64,000 bases of DNA from Nocardioides bizhenqiangii (GCF_034661235.1 NZ_CP141059.1:1797501-1861500); one strand, 5' to 3'. Numbered from the stretch's first letter, positions 9,602-19,001 are shown. Notes: a model not told the origin generated them from the sequence alone. Translations and numbers: made by a program.

Positions 9602-10797
9602 GCCGCGCCGCCCGCGGGGTGGAGCCGCAGCAGCGGCTGACCGGGTGCGACGAGGTCGCCATCCTCGACGAGCCACTCGACGACCTGGCCGCCGTGGGAG
9701 GAGGTGACCGAGATCCGGTCACGCAGGCTGGCCACGTCGCCGATCGTCACACCCGGCGCCAGCAGCCCTGCGTCGGCCGCCCGCTCGTCGCGGTGGAAGA
9801 CGCCCTTGACGGGGGAGACGACCATCCGCCAGGTCGGGCTGGTCTCGATGGGGGAGGCCTCGCCGTGCTTGATGCAGAAGTCGCGGGCGGCGTCGAGCTG
9901 GTCGGGGGAGTCGAGCGCGAACGTCTCCACGGTCATGTCGCGACCGCGGAAGTAGCGCTTGGCGATGCCGGTGAGGGTCCCCGCCGGCGGCATCTCGATG
10001 ATGCCGGTCACGCCGAGGTCGGCCATCGTCTCGAGGCACAGGTCCCAGCGCACCGGGCGTGCGATCTGACCGACGATCCGGCTCAGCACCTTCGCGCCGT
10101 CGTGGATGACACTGCCGTCGCGGTTGGAGATGAACCGGGTGCGCGGATCGTGCACCGACACCGAGCGGGCGAGGCCGGCCACGTGCTCCACCGCCGGTGC
10201 CATGTGCGGGGTGTGGAAGGCTCCGGCGACCGAGAGCGGCCGCAGCTTGGCCTTGGCGGGGGCGTCGTCGGCGAACGCCGCGAGCTGCTCCAGCGTGCCG
10301 GCGGCAACCACCTGGCCGGGTCCGTTGTCGTTGGCGGCGACCAGGCCGTGCCGCTCGATCGCGGCGAGCACGTCGTCGCGATCGCCACCGAGGACGGCGG
10401 TCATGCCGGTCGGGGTGGCCGCCGCGGCGTCGGCCATCGCCCGGCCACGCTCGCGCACCAGCACCATCGCCTGCTCGGCACTGATCACCCGGGCGCCGGT
10501 GGCGGCCGCGATCTCGCCGACGCTGTGCCCGGCGACGGCGCCGAGCTTCGTGTAGGCGTCCGCCGGGTGGGGGAACAGCTCGAGCGCCGTGACCAGGGTG
10601 GAGGCCACGAGGAGCGGCTGGGCGATGCGGGTGTCGCGGATCTGCTCCTCGTCGGCCTCCGTGCCGTAGTGGGCGAGATCGATGCTCGCGACCGTTGACA
10701 GCCAGTCGAAGCGCGCGGCGAAGGTCGGCTCCGCCAACCAGGGACGGAGGAAGCCGGGGGTTTGTGCTCCCTGCCCGGGAGCCACGATGACGAGCAC
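9598..10797 (-). CDS. fabD: malonyl-CoA:ACP transacylase with C-terminal biotinyl-like domain
   Basis: 399 residues, about 85 longer than usual FabD. The transacylase core (1-320) has the GQGAQTPGF start, the nucleophile Ser92 in GHSVGE and His195 in AGAFHTPHM. It moves malonate from CoA to ACP. Residues 328-395 (9816-9612) read like a biotinyl/lipoyl carrier domain: SPVKGVF, then GQVVEWLVEDGDLVAPGQPLL. The MKM turn with the modified lysine is absent, replaced by a short DRISVTSSHGG loop, so it cannot be biotinylated. GTG start at 10797. First gene of the fab operon, 67 bp downstream of a palindrome that is a likely FasR site. Sure of FabD, fairly sure of the extra fold. Confidence 0.93.
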   Translation of the reverse strand: MLVIVAPGQGAQTPGFLRPWLAEPTFAARFDWLSTVASIDLAHYGTEADEEQIRDTRIAQPLLVASTLVTALELFPHPADAYTKLGAVAGHSVGEIAAATGARVISAEQAMVLVRERGRAMADAAAATPTGMTAVLGGDRDDVLAAIERHGLVAANDNGPGQVVAAGTLEQLAAFADDAPAKAKLRPLSVAGAFHTPHMAPAVEHVAGLARSVSVHDPRTRFISNRDGSVIHDGAKVLSRIVGQIARPVRWDLCLETMADLGVTGIIEMPPAGTLTGIAKRYFRGRDMTVETFALDSPDQLDAARDFCIKHGEASPIETSPTWRMVVSPVKGVFHRDERAADAGLLAPGVTIGDVASLRDRISVTSSHGGQVVEWLVEDGDLVAPGQPLLRLHPAGGAA

Positions 10798-10863
10798 GGT
10801 TCCAGCGTGCCTCGCCGGGACCGTGAACCGCGCCTCCGGCGCTCACGAACTCGCCGACAGCGC

Positions 10864-10882
10864 TTTGTGGAGACCCTACAAA
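10864..10882. promoter_or_regulatory. candidate FasR operator upstream of fabD
   Basis: 19-bp inverted repeat TTTGTGGAGACCCTACAAA, with TTTGT/ACAAA arms. It overlaps the last codons and stop of the regulator gene and lies 67 bp before the fabD start. FasR of Streptomyces is known to act at the fabD promoter. That this exact palindrome is its site is inference from position and symmetry. Confidence 0.55.
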
Positions 10883-12042
10883 CGCCCCAGGGCCAAGGCG
10901 AGCTGCAGGGTGAGTGCGTCCCGGGGTCGCGAGGGGGTCAGACCGGTCAGGTCCGCGACCTGGCCGAGCCGGTAGCGCACGGTGTTGGGGTGGACGAACA
11001 GCGCGCGGGCGGTCGGTTCGATGGCGGCGCCGTTGGCGAAGTACGCCGACAGTGTCTCGACGAGCGTGCCGCGCGCCTGGGCCAGCGGCTCGTAGACCTG
11101 GTCGATCGCCTCCATCCGCGCCCACTCGTCGCCGTCGAGGATCCGCTCGGGAAGGAGGTCCTCGCTCAGCACCGGTCTTGGTGCCTCCGGCCAGCCGACC
11201 GCCGCCCGCAGCCCCGCGGTCGCGGACTGTGCCGACAGGTAGGCATGGCCCAGGTCGGCCGCGACCGGGCCGACGACCACCGGACCGTCCCCGTAGAGGT
11301 CGACGACCGCTCGCGCGGCCTTCTCCGGGTCGCTCACCCCGCCCAGGATCGCGACCAGCCGGTGGCCCTGCACGGCGCCGAGCGCATCCATCCCCGCGGC
11401 ACGGGCCGCGCGCCGTACGGCGTCGACCACGCCGGCCTCGGTGTGCTCGGCCGGTACGGCGCCGAGCACCACGGCCACGTTGCCGCGCGCACCCCAGCCG
11501 ACGGCGCTGGCGCGGGAGAGCACGGCGTCGTCGGTCTCGTCCCGCAGCACGGCATCGACGACCAGCGCCTCCAGCCGGGCGTCCCACGCGCCGCGGACCT
11601 CGGCCGCCCGGGCGTAGACCTCCGCTGTCGCGAACGCCGCCTCGCGGGCGTAGAGCAGCACGGCGTCGTGCGTGTCGCTGACGTCGTCGGGATCGAGGAT
11701 GCTCTCGAGGCTCTGCTCGACGACCTCGATCGTGAGCCGGATCAGCTCGACGGTCTGGTGCAGCGGGATGGTGCCCGCCAGCGCCGGCGGCGCGACCCCG
11801 AAGAGGTTCGCCTCCGGAGCCTGGTCGAAGCGCGGCGAGGCGCTGTCCTGCTTGAACCAGGCGATGAAGTCGTGGATGCCCGCCTGGACGATCAGCCCGA
11901 CCCAGGAGCGCTCCTCGGCGCTGAGCTCGGCGAACCACGGGAGGTCGGACTCCATCCGCCTGGTCGCGGCGGTGCTGAGCCGCCCGGACGCGCTGCGCAG
12001 CTTCTTGACCGCGCGCGCCCGCGGGTTCGGTGGTCGGGACAC
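10876..12042 (-). CDS. fasR: PucR-type transcriptional regulator of fatty-acid synthesis (FasR-like)
   Basis: 388 residues. The C-terminal 55 residues form the PucR helix-turn-helix (ANGAAIEPTARALFVHPNTVRYRLGQVADLTG). The N-terminal half is a helical region starting ESDLPWFAELSAEERSWVG, typical of the actinobacterial regulator beside fabD. The middle resembles the GGDEF-like sensor part of PucR proteins. In Streptomyces the protein at this position (FasR) activates the fabDHPF operon. Start is GTG 12042, with TAGGCT 6 bp upstream as a leaderless -10. It is followed after 78 bp by fabD on the same strand, with a palindrome across its stop codon. Confidence 0.88.
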   Translation of the reverse strand: MSRPPNPRARAVKKLRSASGRLSTAATRRMESDLPWFAELSAEERSWVGLIVQAGIHDFIAWFKQDSASPRFDQAPEANLFGVAPPALAGTIPLHQTVELIRLTIEVVEQSLESILDPDDVSDTHDAVLLYAREAAFATAEVYARAAEVRGAWDARLEALVVDAVLRDETDDAVLSRASAVGWGARGNVAVVLGAVPAEHTEAGVVDAVRRAARAAGMDALGAVQGHRLVAILGGVSDPEKAARAVVDLYGDGPVVVGPVAADLGHAYLSAQSATAGLRAAVGWPEAPRPVLSEDLLPERILDGDEWARMEAIDQVYEPLAQARGTLVETLSAYFANGAAIEPTARALFVHPNTVRYRLGQVADLTGLTPSRPRDALTLQLALALGRL

Positions 12043-12174
12043 GCCTAGAGCCTAGTGTCCTGGACAGGGGCTGCCAGGCGCCCGGCAGGCAGAGAATTGC
12101 GGATGGTGGGTGTCTGGGCGGCTGCCGCGCGTGGTTGAATCCTGCACCAGGGTCGACGAGCGGGAGGACATCGG

Positions 12175-13140
12175 ATGCGGAGCAAGGGGGATGCCACCGC
12201 CGAGGTCGAGTTTGTCACCGTCCACGGCAAGCGGCGTGCGTTCGTGAGGACCGGTTCCGGTCCGGCCCTGCTGCTCCTGCACGGTCTCGCCTGCGATCGC
12301 ACCACCTGGGACCGGGTGATCCCGCTCCTGGCGAGGAAGTACACGGTCATCGCGCCCGACCTGCTCGGGCACGGCCTGTCCGACAAGCCGCGGGCCGACT
12401 ACACCCTCGGCGGCTACGCCAACGGCATGCGCGACCTGCTCACGGTCCTCGGGATCGACAAGGTGACAGTGGTCGGGCACAGCTTCGGCGGCGGGGTCGC
12501 CATGCAGTTCGCCTACCAGTTCCCCGAGCGCACGCAGCGGGTGATGCTGGTGGCGAGCGGTGGCCTGGGCTCCGAGGTGACGCCGCTGATCAAGCTGGTC
12601 CAGGCGCCCGGCTGGGAAGCCGCCATGCGCGTCCTCACGATCCCCGGTCTCCGGCACCTCGAGACGACCACCCTGCGCGCCTTGGCGTCGTACGGCGGCG
12701 GCCCGCTGCGCAAGTACACCCGCGATCTCGACGAGGCGGCCACCATCGTCGAGTCGTGGCGCGACCGTCGTACCCGGTTCGCCGTCCGGCACCTGGTGCG
12801 CGCGGTCATCGACTGGCGCGGCCAGATCGTCACCATGTCCGACCGCGCCTACCTGACGGAGGCGATGCCGATGGCGGTCGTGTGGGGAAGGGACGACCAG
12901 GTCATCCCGGTCCGGCACTCGAGCAACGTTGCGGCGTTGGTCCCGGACGCGTCCGTCACCGTGCTCCCCGACTCCGGCCACTTCCCGCACCGCGACCATC
13001 CGGAGGAGTTCGTCCGGCTGCTCGACCGGTTCGTGGCGACGACCGCCCCCTCGGTCTACAGCCGGGCGAGGTTCCGCCGGATGCTGAGCCACGGCACCGC
13101 GCGGGGGCCGCGGCTCGTCACCGCCGCCGACACGGCCTGA
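12175..13140 (+). CDS. alpha/beta hydrolase
   Basis: 321 residues; ATG 12175 has GGGAGG about 7 bp upstream. A standard alpha/beta-hydrolase: oxyanion HG at 36-37 (LLLLHGLAC), nucleophile Ser103 in VGHSFGGG, an acid Asp in VWGRDDQVIP and the catalytic His in DSGHFPHRDHP. There is no signal peptide. Substrate unknown; the sequence resembles meta-cleavage-product and haloperoxidase-like hydrolases, a broad group. It is divergent from fasR (132-bp gap) and convergent with aceE, 12 bp apart. Confidence 0.87.
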   Translation: MRSKGDATAEVEFVTVHGKRRAFVRTGSGPALLLLHGLACDRTTWDRVIPLLARKYTVIAPDLLGHGLSDKPRADYTLGGYANGMRDLLTVLGIDKVTVVGHSFGGGVAMQFAYQFPERTQRVMLVASGGLGSEVTPLIKLVQAPGWEAAMRVLTIPGLRHLETTTLRALASYGGGPLRKYTRDLDEAATIVESWRDRRTRFAVRHLVRAVIDWRGQIVTMSDRAYLTEAMPMAVVWGRDDQVIPVRHSSNVAALVPDASVTVLPDSGHFPHRDHPEEFVRLLDRFVATTAPSVYSRARFRRMLSHGTARGPRLVTAADTA

Positions 13141-13158
13141 GGTCTGCCGTCCTCAGGC
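13135..13158. terminator. hairpin across both stop codons of convergent genes
   Basis: Perfect 8-bp stem GCCTGAGG / CCTCAGGC with an 8-nt loop. It contains the hydrolase stop (13138-13140) in one arm and the aceE stop (13153-13155) in the other. It could end both transcripts. No T-run. Confidence 0.5.
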
Positions 13159-15945
13159 GTCGCCGCCCTCCTGGAGGACGCCGGAGACCGCGGTCGGGTC
13201 GTCGATCCGGTACTGCGTGAACGCCTTCTCGACCACCGCGGGGTCGATCTCCCCGGCGTCGGCGAGCGCCTGCAGGGCCTGCACGACGACGGACTGGGCG
13301 TCGATGTGGAAGAACCGGCGTGCCGCGGGACGGGTATCGGCGAAGCCGAACCCCTCGGCGCCCAGCACCCGGTAGTCCTCCGGCACCCAGCGGGCGATCT
13401 GCAGCGGCACCGCCCGCATGTAGTCGGAGACGGCGATCACGGGACCGTCGGAGCCCGTCAGCTTCTCGGTGACGTACGGCGTCCGTGCGGTCTCGGACGG
13501 GTGGAGCAGGCTCCACTCCTCGGCCGCCACGGCGTCCCGCGCCAGCTCGTTCCACGACGTGACCGACCAGGTGTCGGCGGCCACGCCCCACTCCTCGCGC
13601 AGCATCCGCGCGGCGTCCTCGATCCACGGCACCGCGACGCCGGACGCCAGCAGCCGTACCCGCGGACCGTCGCCCTCGGCGACGCCGATCCGGTGGAACC
13701 CGCGCAGGATGCCCTCGACGTCCACGTCGTCCGGCTCGGCCGGCTGGCTCACCGGCTCGTTGTAGACCGTGATGTAGAAGATGACGTTCTCGCCCTGTCC
13801 CTCGGGACCGCCGGTGCCGTACATCCGCTCGAGCCCGCTCCGCATGATGTGCGCGATCTCGTAGGCGAACGCCGGGTCGTAGTGGACGACAGCGGGGTTG
13901 GTCGCCGCGATGAGCGGCGAGTGCCCGTCGGCGTGCTGGAGTCCCTCGCCGGTCAGCGTGGTGCGGCCGGCGGTGGCGCCGATCAGGAAGCCGCGGGCGA
14001 GCTGGTCGGCCATCGCCCAGATCGAGTCGCCGGTCCGCTGGAAGCCGAACATCGAGTAGAAGATGTAGAACGGGATCATGTGCTCGCCGTGGGTCGCGTA
14101 CGCCGACCCGGCGGCGGTTGCCGACCCCACCGCGCCGGCCTCGGAGATGCCCTCGTGCAGCATCTGTCCCTGCGGCGACATTTTGTAGGCGAGCAGCAGC
14201 GCGCGGTCGACCGACTCGTAGGTCTGGCCCGCGGGGTCGTAGACCTTGGCCGACGGGAACATCGAGTCCATGCCGAACGTGCGGTACTCGTCGGGCGCGA
14301 TCGGCACGATCCGCTTGCCGATGCCGGGATCCTTCATCCAGTCCTTGAGGAGCCGGACGAGAGCCATGGTGGTCGCGATCTTGTTCTTGCCGGACCCCTG
14401 CTTGAGCTCGGCGTACATCTTGTCGCCGGGCAGCTCGAGGGGGGTGCTGCGGACGACGCGACGGGGGAGCGAGCCCCCGAGCGTGCGGCGACGCTCGAAC
14501 ATGTAGTCGATCTCGGGCGAGTCCGGGCCGGGGTGGAAGAACGGCGCGGTGCCCGTCTCCTCGTACGTCGTCTCGAGGTCACGGTCGGAGATGGGGAGGT
14601 AGAGCCGGTCGCGGAACTTCTTGAGGTCCGCCATCGTGAGCTTCTTCATCTGGTGGGTGGCGTTCCGGCCCTCGAGGGCGTCGATCGTCCAGCCCTTGAT
14701 GGTGTGCGCCAGGATCACGGTCGGCTGCCCGGTGTGCTTGGTGGCGGCGTCGAACGCGGCGTAGACCTTGCGGTAGTCGTGGCCGCCGCGCGGCAGCTTC
14801 TCGATCTGCCGGTCGGTCATGTGCTCGACCATCTTGCGCAGCCGGGGGTCCGGGCCGAAGAAGTGCTCTCGGTTGTAGGCGCCGTCCTCGACGGAGAACG
14901 TCTGGAACTGGCCGTCGGGCGTGGTGTTCATCTGGTTGACGAGGACGCCGTCGACGTCGCGGGCGAGCAGCTCGTCCCACTCCCGGCCCCAGATCACCTT
15001 GATGACGTTCCAACCCGCGCCGCGGAAGTTCGCTTCGAGCTCCTGGATGATCTTGCCGTTGCCGGTGACCGGACCGTCGAGCTGCTGCAGGTTGCAGTTG
15101 ACGACCCAGACCAGGTTGTCGAGCTCCTCACGCGCCGCGATCCGGATGGCGCCCAGCGACTCGGGCTCGCCCATCTCGCCGTCGCCCAGGAACGCCCACA
15201 CGTTCTGCTCGCTGGTGTCCTTGATCCCGCGGTTCTGGAGGTAGCGGTTGAACCGCGCCTGGTAGATCGAGTTGATGGCCGTCAGACCCATCGAGACGGT
15301 CGGGAACTCCCAGAAGTCCGGCATCAGCCGGGGGTGCGGGTAGGACGGCAACCCGGCGCCGACGCCGTGCTGGACCTCCTGCCGGAACCGCGAGAGCTGC
15401 TGCTCGTCGAGGCGACCCTCGAGGAACGCGCGGGCGTAGATGCCGGGGGAGGCGTGTCCCTGGATGAAGATCTGGTCGCCGCCGCCGGGGTGGTCCTTGC
15501 CGCGGAAGAAGTGGTTGAACCCGACCTCGTAGAGGCTCGCGGACGACTGGTACGTCGCGATGTGGCCGCCGACCTCGAGGCCCTTGCGGTTGGCGCTCGA
15601 CACCATCACCGCGGCGTTCCAGCGGATGAAGGCGCGGATCCGGCGCTCGATCTCCTCGTCGCCGGGGAACCACGGCTCCCGCTCCGGCGGGATGGTGTTG
15701 ATGTAGTCGGTGCTGCGCAGGGCAGGAACCCCGACCTGCTTCTGGCGCGCCCGCTCGAGCAGGCGCAGCATGACGTAGCGCGCCCGCTCGCGGCCACGCT
15801 CGTCGAGGAGTGCGTCGAACGAGGCGATCCAGTCCTGGGTCTCGTCCGGGTCGATATCGGGGAGCTGAGTCGGCAGACCCTCGTGGATCACCACGGGAGC
15901 GGGAGGGTTGGGGGCGTTCTCAGCAGCGTCTGCGTCTCCGGTCAC
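13153..15945 (-). CDS. aceE: pyruvate dehydrogenase E1 component (homodimeric type)
   Basis: 930 residues from GTG 15945; the frame stays open to 15978, and a GGAGG lies about 15 bp before the GTG. It decarboxylates pyruvate with thiamine diphosphate and hands acetyl to the E2 lipoyl domain. The ThDP motif is visible as [10 protein letters not shown] followed about 26 residues later by NCN. The length and the [15 protein letters not shown] and [16 protein letters not shown] segments are those of the single-chain AceE family, not the E1 alpha/beta type. E2 and E3 are not in the window. Its divergent neighbour is DUF3052, an arrangement I recall from Streptomyces. Cytosolic. Confidence 0.96.
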   Translation of the reverse strand: MTGDADAAENAPNPPAPVVIHEGLPTQLPDIDPDETQDWIASFDALLDERGRERARYVMLRLLERARQKQVGVPALRSTDYINTIPPEREPWFPGDEEIERRIRAFIRWNAAVMVSSANRKGLEVGGHIATYQSSASLYEVGFNHFFRGKDHPGGGDQIFIQGHASPGIYARAFLEGRLDEQQLSRFRQEVQHGVGAGLPSYPHPRLMPDFWEFPTVSMGLTAINSIYQARFNRYLQNRGIKDTSEQNVWAFLGDGEMGEPESLGAIRIAAREELDNLVWVVNCNLQQLDGPVTGNGKIIQELEANFRGAGWNVIKVIWGREWDELLARDVDGVLVNQMNTTPDGQFQTFSVEDGAYNREHFFGPDPRLRKMVEHMTDRQIEKLPRGGHDYRKVYAAFDAATKHTGQPTVILAHTIKGWTIDALEGRNATHQMKKLTMADLKKFRDRLYLPISDRDLETTYEETGTAPFFHPGPDSPEIDYMFERRRTLGGSLPRRVVRSTPLELPGDKMYAELKQGSGKNKIATTMALVRLLKDWMKDPGIGKRIVPIAPDEYRTFGMDSMFPSAKVYDPAGQTYESVDRALLLAYKMSPQGQMLHEGISEAGAVGSATAAGSAYATHGEHMIPFYIFYSMFGFQRTGDSIWAMADQLARGFLIGATAGRTTLTGEGLQHADGHSPLIAATNPAVVHYDPAFAYEIAHIMRSGLERMYGTGGPEGQGENVIFYITVYNEPVSQPAEPDDVDVEGILRGFHRIGVAEGDGPRVRLLASGVAVPWIEDAARMLREEWGVAADTWSVTSWNELARDAVAAEEWSLLHPSETARTPYVTEKLTGSDGPVIAVSDYMRAVPLQIARWVPEDYRVLGAEGFGFADTRPAARRFFHIDAQSVVVQALQALADAGEIDPAVVEKAFTQYRIDDPTAVSGVLQEGGDA

Positions 15946-16125
15946 CCCGTCATCGTGACACCTCCGGGGCGTACGCAAAATCTACCCAGCGGTAGCCGCT
16001 GCGGTGGACGGTGGTTGCGCGGTCGCGTCAACTCCGCTGGACTACTCCCACACCTCGGGGGACCGACCCCCGCGAAGGGCACGGGGGCTCCGCTCCCGAG
16101 CGAATGAAATGGACTGGAGGAACCC

Positions 16126-16554
16126 GTGAGCGCGACCGCGGAAGGCGGGACCGATTCGAGCGGACCCGCTAGCCGGCTCGGATTCAAGGCGGGCATGGTC
16201 GTCCAAGAGCTCGGGTGGGACCAGGACACCGACGACCAGCTGCGCATCGCCATCGAGGACGCCATCGACGGCGATATGGTCGACAGCGACTACGGCAACG
16301 TGGTCGAGGCCGTCGTGCTGTGGTGGCGCGACGACGACGGCGACCTGGTCGACGGGCTGTTCGACTCGATCACCGATCTCGTCGGCGGCGGCGTGATCTG
16401 GCTGCTGACGCCCAAGGTCGGTCGGCCCAACGCGGTCGACCCGGCCGACATCGCCGAAGCCGCGCCCATCGCCGGCCTGGCGCTGACGACGACGGCCGCG
16501 GTCAGCAACGACTGGGTCGCCACCAAGCTGATCGCGCCCAAGACGGTCGGGTGA
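16126..16554 (+). CDS. DUF3052 family protein
   Basis: 142 residues from GTG 16126, preceded by a strong GGAGG 5 bp upstream. It is the small acidic DUF3052 family of actinobacteria: conserved LGFKAGMVVQELGWD near the start, WWRDDDGDLVDGL in the middle, and a C-terminal block WLLTPKVGR followed by ALTTTAAVSNDWVATKL. No signal or membrane segment. The function is unknown. The gene is usually found beside aceE, as here, and is divergent from it with a 180-bp gap. Confidence 0.88.
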   Translation: MSATAEGGTDSSGPASRLGFKAGMVVQELGWDQDTDDQLRIAIEDAIDGDMVDSDYGNVVEAVVLWWRDDDGDLVDGLFDSITDLVGGGVIWLLTPKVGRPNAVDPADIAEAAPIAGLALTTTAAVSNDWVATKLIAPKTVG

Positions 16555-16614
16555 CCGGTCCGGCTGGTGGCGCCGGGGGCATGCTGGGACATCGCAGTGG
16601 GTAGCGTCGCCCTC

Positions 16615-18231
16615 ATGGGATCGATGTCCGTCCGGGCGCGTGACGCCGCCTTCAGCCTGAAGACCCTGGTCGAGTCCGGGATCGTCCGCCCCTACGGGCC
16701 GCGCACGCTGGTCGGCATCGTCACTTCGCTCCGCAGGTGGGGTACGACCCCGGCGGGTGGCTTCCGGGCGCTCGCGGTCCGCAACCCCGACGGGATCGCG
16801 ATCATCGACGAGCGCGGCGAGGTCACCTTCGGCGAGCTGCACCGCCGTACCAACGCGCTGGCGCGGGCCCTCACGGACCGCGGCGTCTCGGAGGGTGACG
16901 GGGTCGCCGTCATGTGCCGCAACCACCGGGGGTTCATCGAGGCTTCGATCGCGATCAACAAGCTCGGCGCCGACGTGCTCTACCTCAACACGGCCTTCGC
17001 CGGGCCTCAGCTCGCCGAGGTGGTGGAGAGGGAGGACCCGCGCGTCGTCGTCTACGACGAGGAGTTCACCGACCTGCTCGACGGCGTCGACATCGCCGAC
17101 CGGGTGATCGGGTGGACCGACGGTGACGCCGGCCCCGACACCATCGAGGAGCTGATCCGGTCCGCGAGCTCGGACGCAGACCTCGACCCGCCGGAGCACA
17201 CCTCGCGCACGATCATCCTCACCTCCGGCACCACCGGCACACCCAAGGGCGCGCCGCGACCGCAGGGCGGCATCCCGGCCGCCGTCTCGTTGCTGTCCCG
17301 GATGCCGCTGAAGGCCGGCTGGACCTGCCACATCGCGGCGCCGCTCTTCCACACGTGGGGCTTCGCCCACTACCAGCTCGCCATGCTGCTCGGCACCACG
17401 ATGGTGCTGACCCGGAAGTTCGACCCCGAGCACGCGCTGGAGCTCCTGGCCGACCACGAGTGCGACTCGCTGGTCGTCATCCCGGTGATGCTGCAACGCA
17501 TCCTGGCGCTGCCCGAGGAGAAGCTGGACCAGCACCCGCTGCCGCGGCTCAAGGCGGTGGCTTCGTCGGGTTCGGCGCTGCCCGGCGACCTGCCCATCCA
17601 GTGGATGGACCGCTACGGCGACAACCTGTACTCGATCTACGGCTCGACCGAGGTCGCATGGGCGAGCATCGCGACCCCCCAGGACCTGCGCGAGGCGCCC
17701 GGCTCCGCCGGCGGCGTCCCGCACGCCACGGTGGTCAAGATCCTCGACCCTGACGACAAGGAGCTGCCGGCGGGTGAGTCGGGCCGGATCTTCGTCGGCA
17801 ACGACCTCCAGTTCGAGGGCTACACCGGCGGCGGCCACAAGGACATGGTCGACGGCCTGATGTCGACCGGCGACGTGGGCCGGTTCGACGACGACGGGCG
17901 TCTCTACGTCGAGGGCCGCGACGACGAGATGATCGTCTCCGGAGGCGAGAACGTCTTCCCGAAGGAGGTCGAGGACTGCATCTCCAAGCTCGACGGCGTC
18001 GCCGAGGTCGCCGCGATCGGTGTCGACGACGACGACTACGGCAAGCGGCTGCGCGCGTTCGTGGTCTGCGCGGACGGCGCCGACGTGTCCGAGGACGACG
18101 TCAAGGGCCACGTCAAGTCCAACCTGGCCCGCTACAAGGTGCCGCGCGACGTGGTCTTCCTCGACGAGCTGCCCCGCAACGCGACCGGCAAGGTCCTCAA
18201 GCGCGAGCTCGTCGAGGCGGGGGACTCGTGA
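16615..18231 (+). CDS. AMP-forming acyl-CoA synthetase
   Basis: 538 residues. ATG 16615 is chosen because TAGCGT sits 8 bp upstream as a leaderless -10 box; ATG 16624 is also possible. ANL-superfamily motifs are in order: TSGTTGTPKG (AMP/ATP binding), YGSTEVAWAS, STGDVGRFDDDGRLYVEGRDDEMIVSGGENVFPKEVE, and the C-terminal lysine in NATGKVLKREL. It activates a carboxylic acid, probably a fatty acid, to its CoA thioester. An N-terminal hydrophobic-basic stretch of about 40 residues is usual for long-chain types. It overlaps the peroxiredoxin start by 4 bp (GTGA), so the two are translationally coupled. Chain length cannot be inferred. Confidence 0.9.
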   Translation: MGSMSVRARDAAFSLKTLVESGIVRPYGPRTLVGIVTSLRRWGTTPAGGFRALAVRNPDGIAIIDERGEVTFGELHRRTNALARALTDRGVSEGDGVAVMCRNHRGFIEASIAINKLGADVLYLNTAFAGPQLAEVVEREDPRVVVYDEEFTDLLDGVDIADRVIGWTDGDAGPDTIEELIRSASSDADLDPPEHTSRTIILTSGTTGTPKGAPRPQGGIPAAVSLLSRMPLKAGWTCHIAAPLFHTWGFAHYQLAMLLGTTMVLTRKFDPEHALELLADHECDSLVVIPVMLQRILALPEEKLDQHPLPRLKAVASSGSALPGDLPIQWMDRYGDNLYSIYGSTEVAWASIATPQDLREAPGSAGGVPHATVVKILDPDDKELPAGESGRIFVGNDLQFEGYTGGGHKDMVDGLMSTGDVGRFDDDGRLYVEGRDDEMIVSGGENVFPKEVEDCISKLDGVAEVAAIGVDDDDYGKRLRAFVVCADGADVSEDDVKGHVKSNLARYKVPRDVVFLDELPRNATGKVLKRELVEAGDS

Positions 18232-18704
18232 CCGAGGCCGGTCTCTCGCTCGGTGGTCCCGCGCCCGACTTCACGCTGCGGGACCAGTTCGGGCAGGACA
18301 CCACGCTCTCGTCGTACCGCGGGACCAAGGCGGTGCTCATCCTCTTCTACCCGTTCGCGTTCAGCGGCGTGTGCACCGGGGAGATGGCCGCCATCCGCAT
18401 CCGGCTCGACGAGTTCCTCACCTTCGACACCGAGGTGCTGGCGATCTCCTGCGACCCGGTGTTCGCGCTGCGCGCGTGGGCCGACGCCGACGGGCTCAAC
18501 TTCCCGTTGCTCAGCGACTACTGGCCGCACGGCGAGGTGACCAAGGCCTACGGCGTCTTCGACGAGAAGCGGGGCAGCCCGATGCGGTCGTCGTACGTCG
18601 TCGACCGCGACGGCAACGTCGCCTGGGCCGTGCACCACGCCTACGCCGACGGTCGCGACCTCGACGAGCACCTCAAGCAGCTGCGCGCCGCCGTCGACTC
18701 GTAG
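18228..18704 (+). CDS. peroxiredoxin, AhpE-like
   Basis: 158 residues from GTG 18228. Thioredoxin-fold peroxidase that reduces hydroperoxides. The peroxidatic motif P-x3-S-x2-C is present with Pro42 and Cys49 (YPFAFSGVCTGE). A later Arg, in DEKRGSPMRSSYVVD, fits the active site. There is no second conserved cysteine, so it is a 1-Cys enzyme that needs an outside reductant, as AhpE does. It is co-translated with the upstream acyl-CoA synthetase. In Streptomyces a similar gene lies near aceE/DUF3052. Cytosolic. Confidence 0.92.
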   Translation: MTEAGLSLGGPAPDFTLRDQFGQDTTLSSYRGTKAVLILFYPFAFSGVCTGEMAAIRIRLDEFLTFDTEVLAISCDPVFALRAWADADGLNFPLLSDYWPHGEVTKAYGVFDEKRGSPMRSSYVVDRDGNVAWAVHHAYADGRDLDEHLKQLRAAVDS

Positions 18705-18766
18705 TCCCATCGGATCAAGCGGTCTAGTTCTTTCGGATGAATTTTTCATGGAATCTCCGGATTGCC

Positions 18767-18795
18767 TTGGAGGCGTGACACGAGGTCGCTAAAGT
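18767..18795 (+). promoter_or_regulatory. candidate sigma-70-type promoter
   Basis: TTGGAG (18767-18772), 17-bp spacer, TAAAGT (18790-18795). It is in an 0.2-kb gap without a coding gene, directly before a strong terminator hairpin. The TCGCTAAAGTTC context looks like stable-RNA promoters of related actinobacteria. Confidence 0.45.
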
Positions 18796-18804
18796 TCGAG
18801 ACGT

Positions 18805-18849
18805 CGAACCGCTGGTGACCCGAGACGCCAGCGGTTCGGCTTATTTTTC
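18805..18849 (+). terminator. strong rho-independent terminator
   Basis: Perfect 11-bp stem CGAACCGCTGG / CCAGCGGTTCG, 12-nt loop, then GCTTATTTTT. This is the most canonical terminator in the window. It begins only about 10-15 nt after the candidate promoter and 100 bp after the peroxiredoxin stop, so it may end either that operon or a short RNA. Confidence 0.85.
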
Positions 18850-18922
18850 CGGTCCCTCGGTTCGGTCGGCGGTGTGGGACTCCAGTAGCCTGACGCCGCC
18901 GCGTTCTGGACGGCGGCACCTC

Positions 18923-18994
18923 GGGCGCATAGCTCAGCGGTAGAGCTCCTGCCTTACAAGCAGGCGGTCACAGGTTCGATCCCTGTTGCGCCCA
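18923..18994 (+). tRNA. tRNA-Val(TAC)
   Basis: 72-nt cloverleaf without encoded CCA. The acceptor GGGCGCA (18923-18929) pairs with TGCGCCC (18987-18993), with discriminator A. The anticodon stem CCTGC/GCAGG encloses CTTACAA, anticodon TAC, reading GTA valine codons. The T-arm CAGGTTCGATCCCTG is standard. Its 3' 25 nt are duplicated at 19605. Confidence 0.95.
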
Positions 18995-19001
18995 CCGACA
19001 C

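Noticed and set aside
9719..11938. 739-codon minus-strand frame overlapping fabD and fasR in another phase
   Set aside because: Arg-rich out-of-frame reading of two genuine genes.
13306..16107. 933-codon plus-strand frame opposite aceE
   Set aside because: Shadow of aceE, composition Arg/Val/Gly/Asp-rich, no domain.
16042..18111. 689-codon minus-strand frame opposite the acyl-CoA synthetase
   Set aside because: Antisense shadow; it also covers DUF3052.
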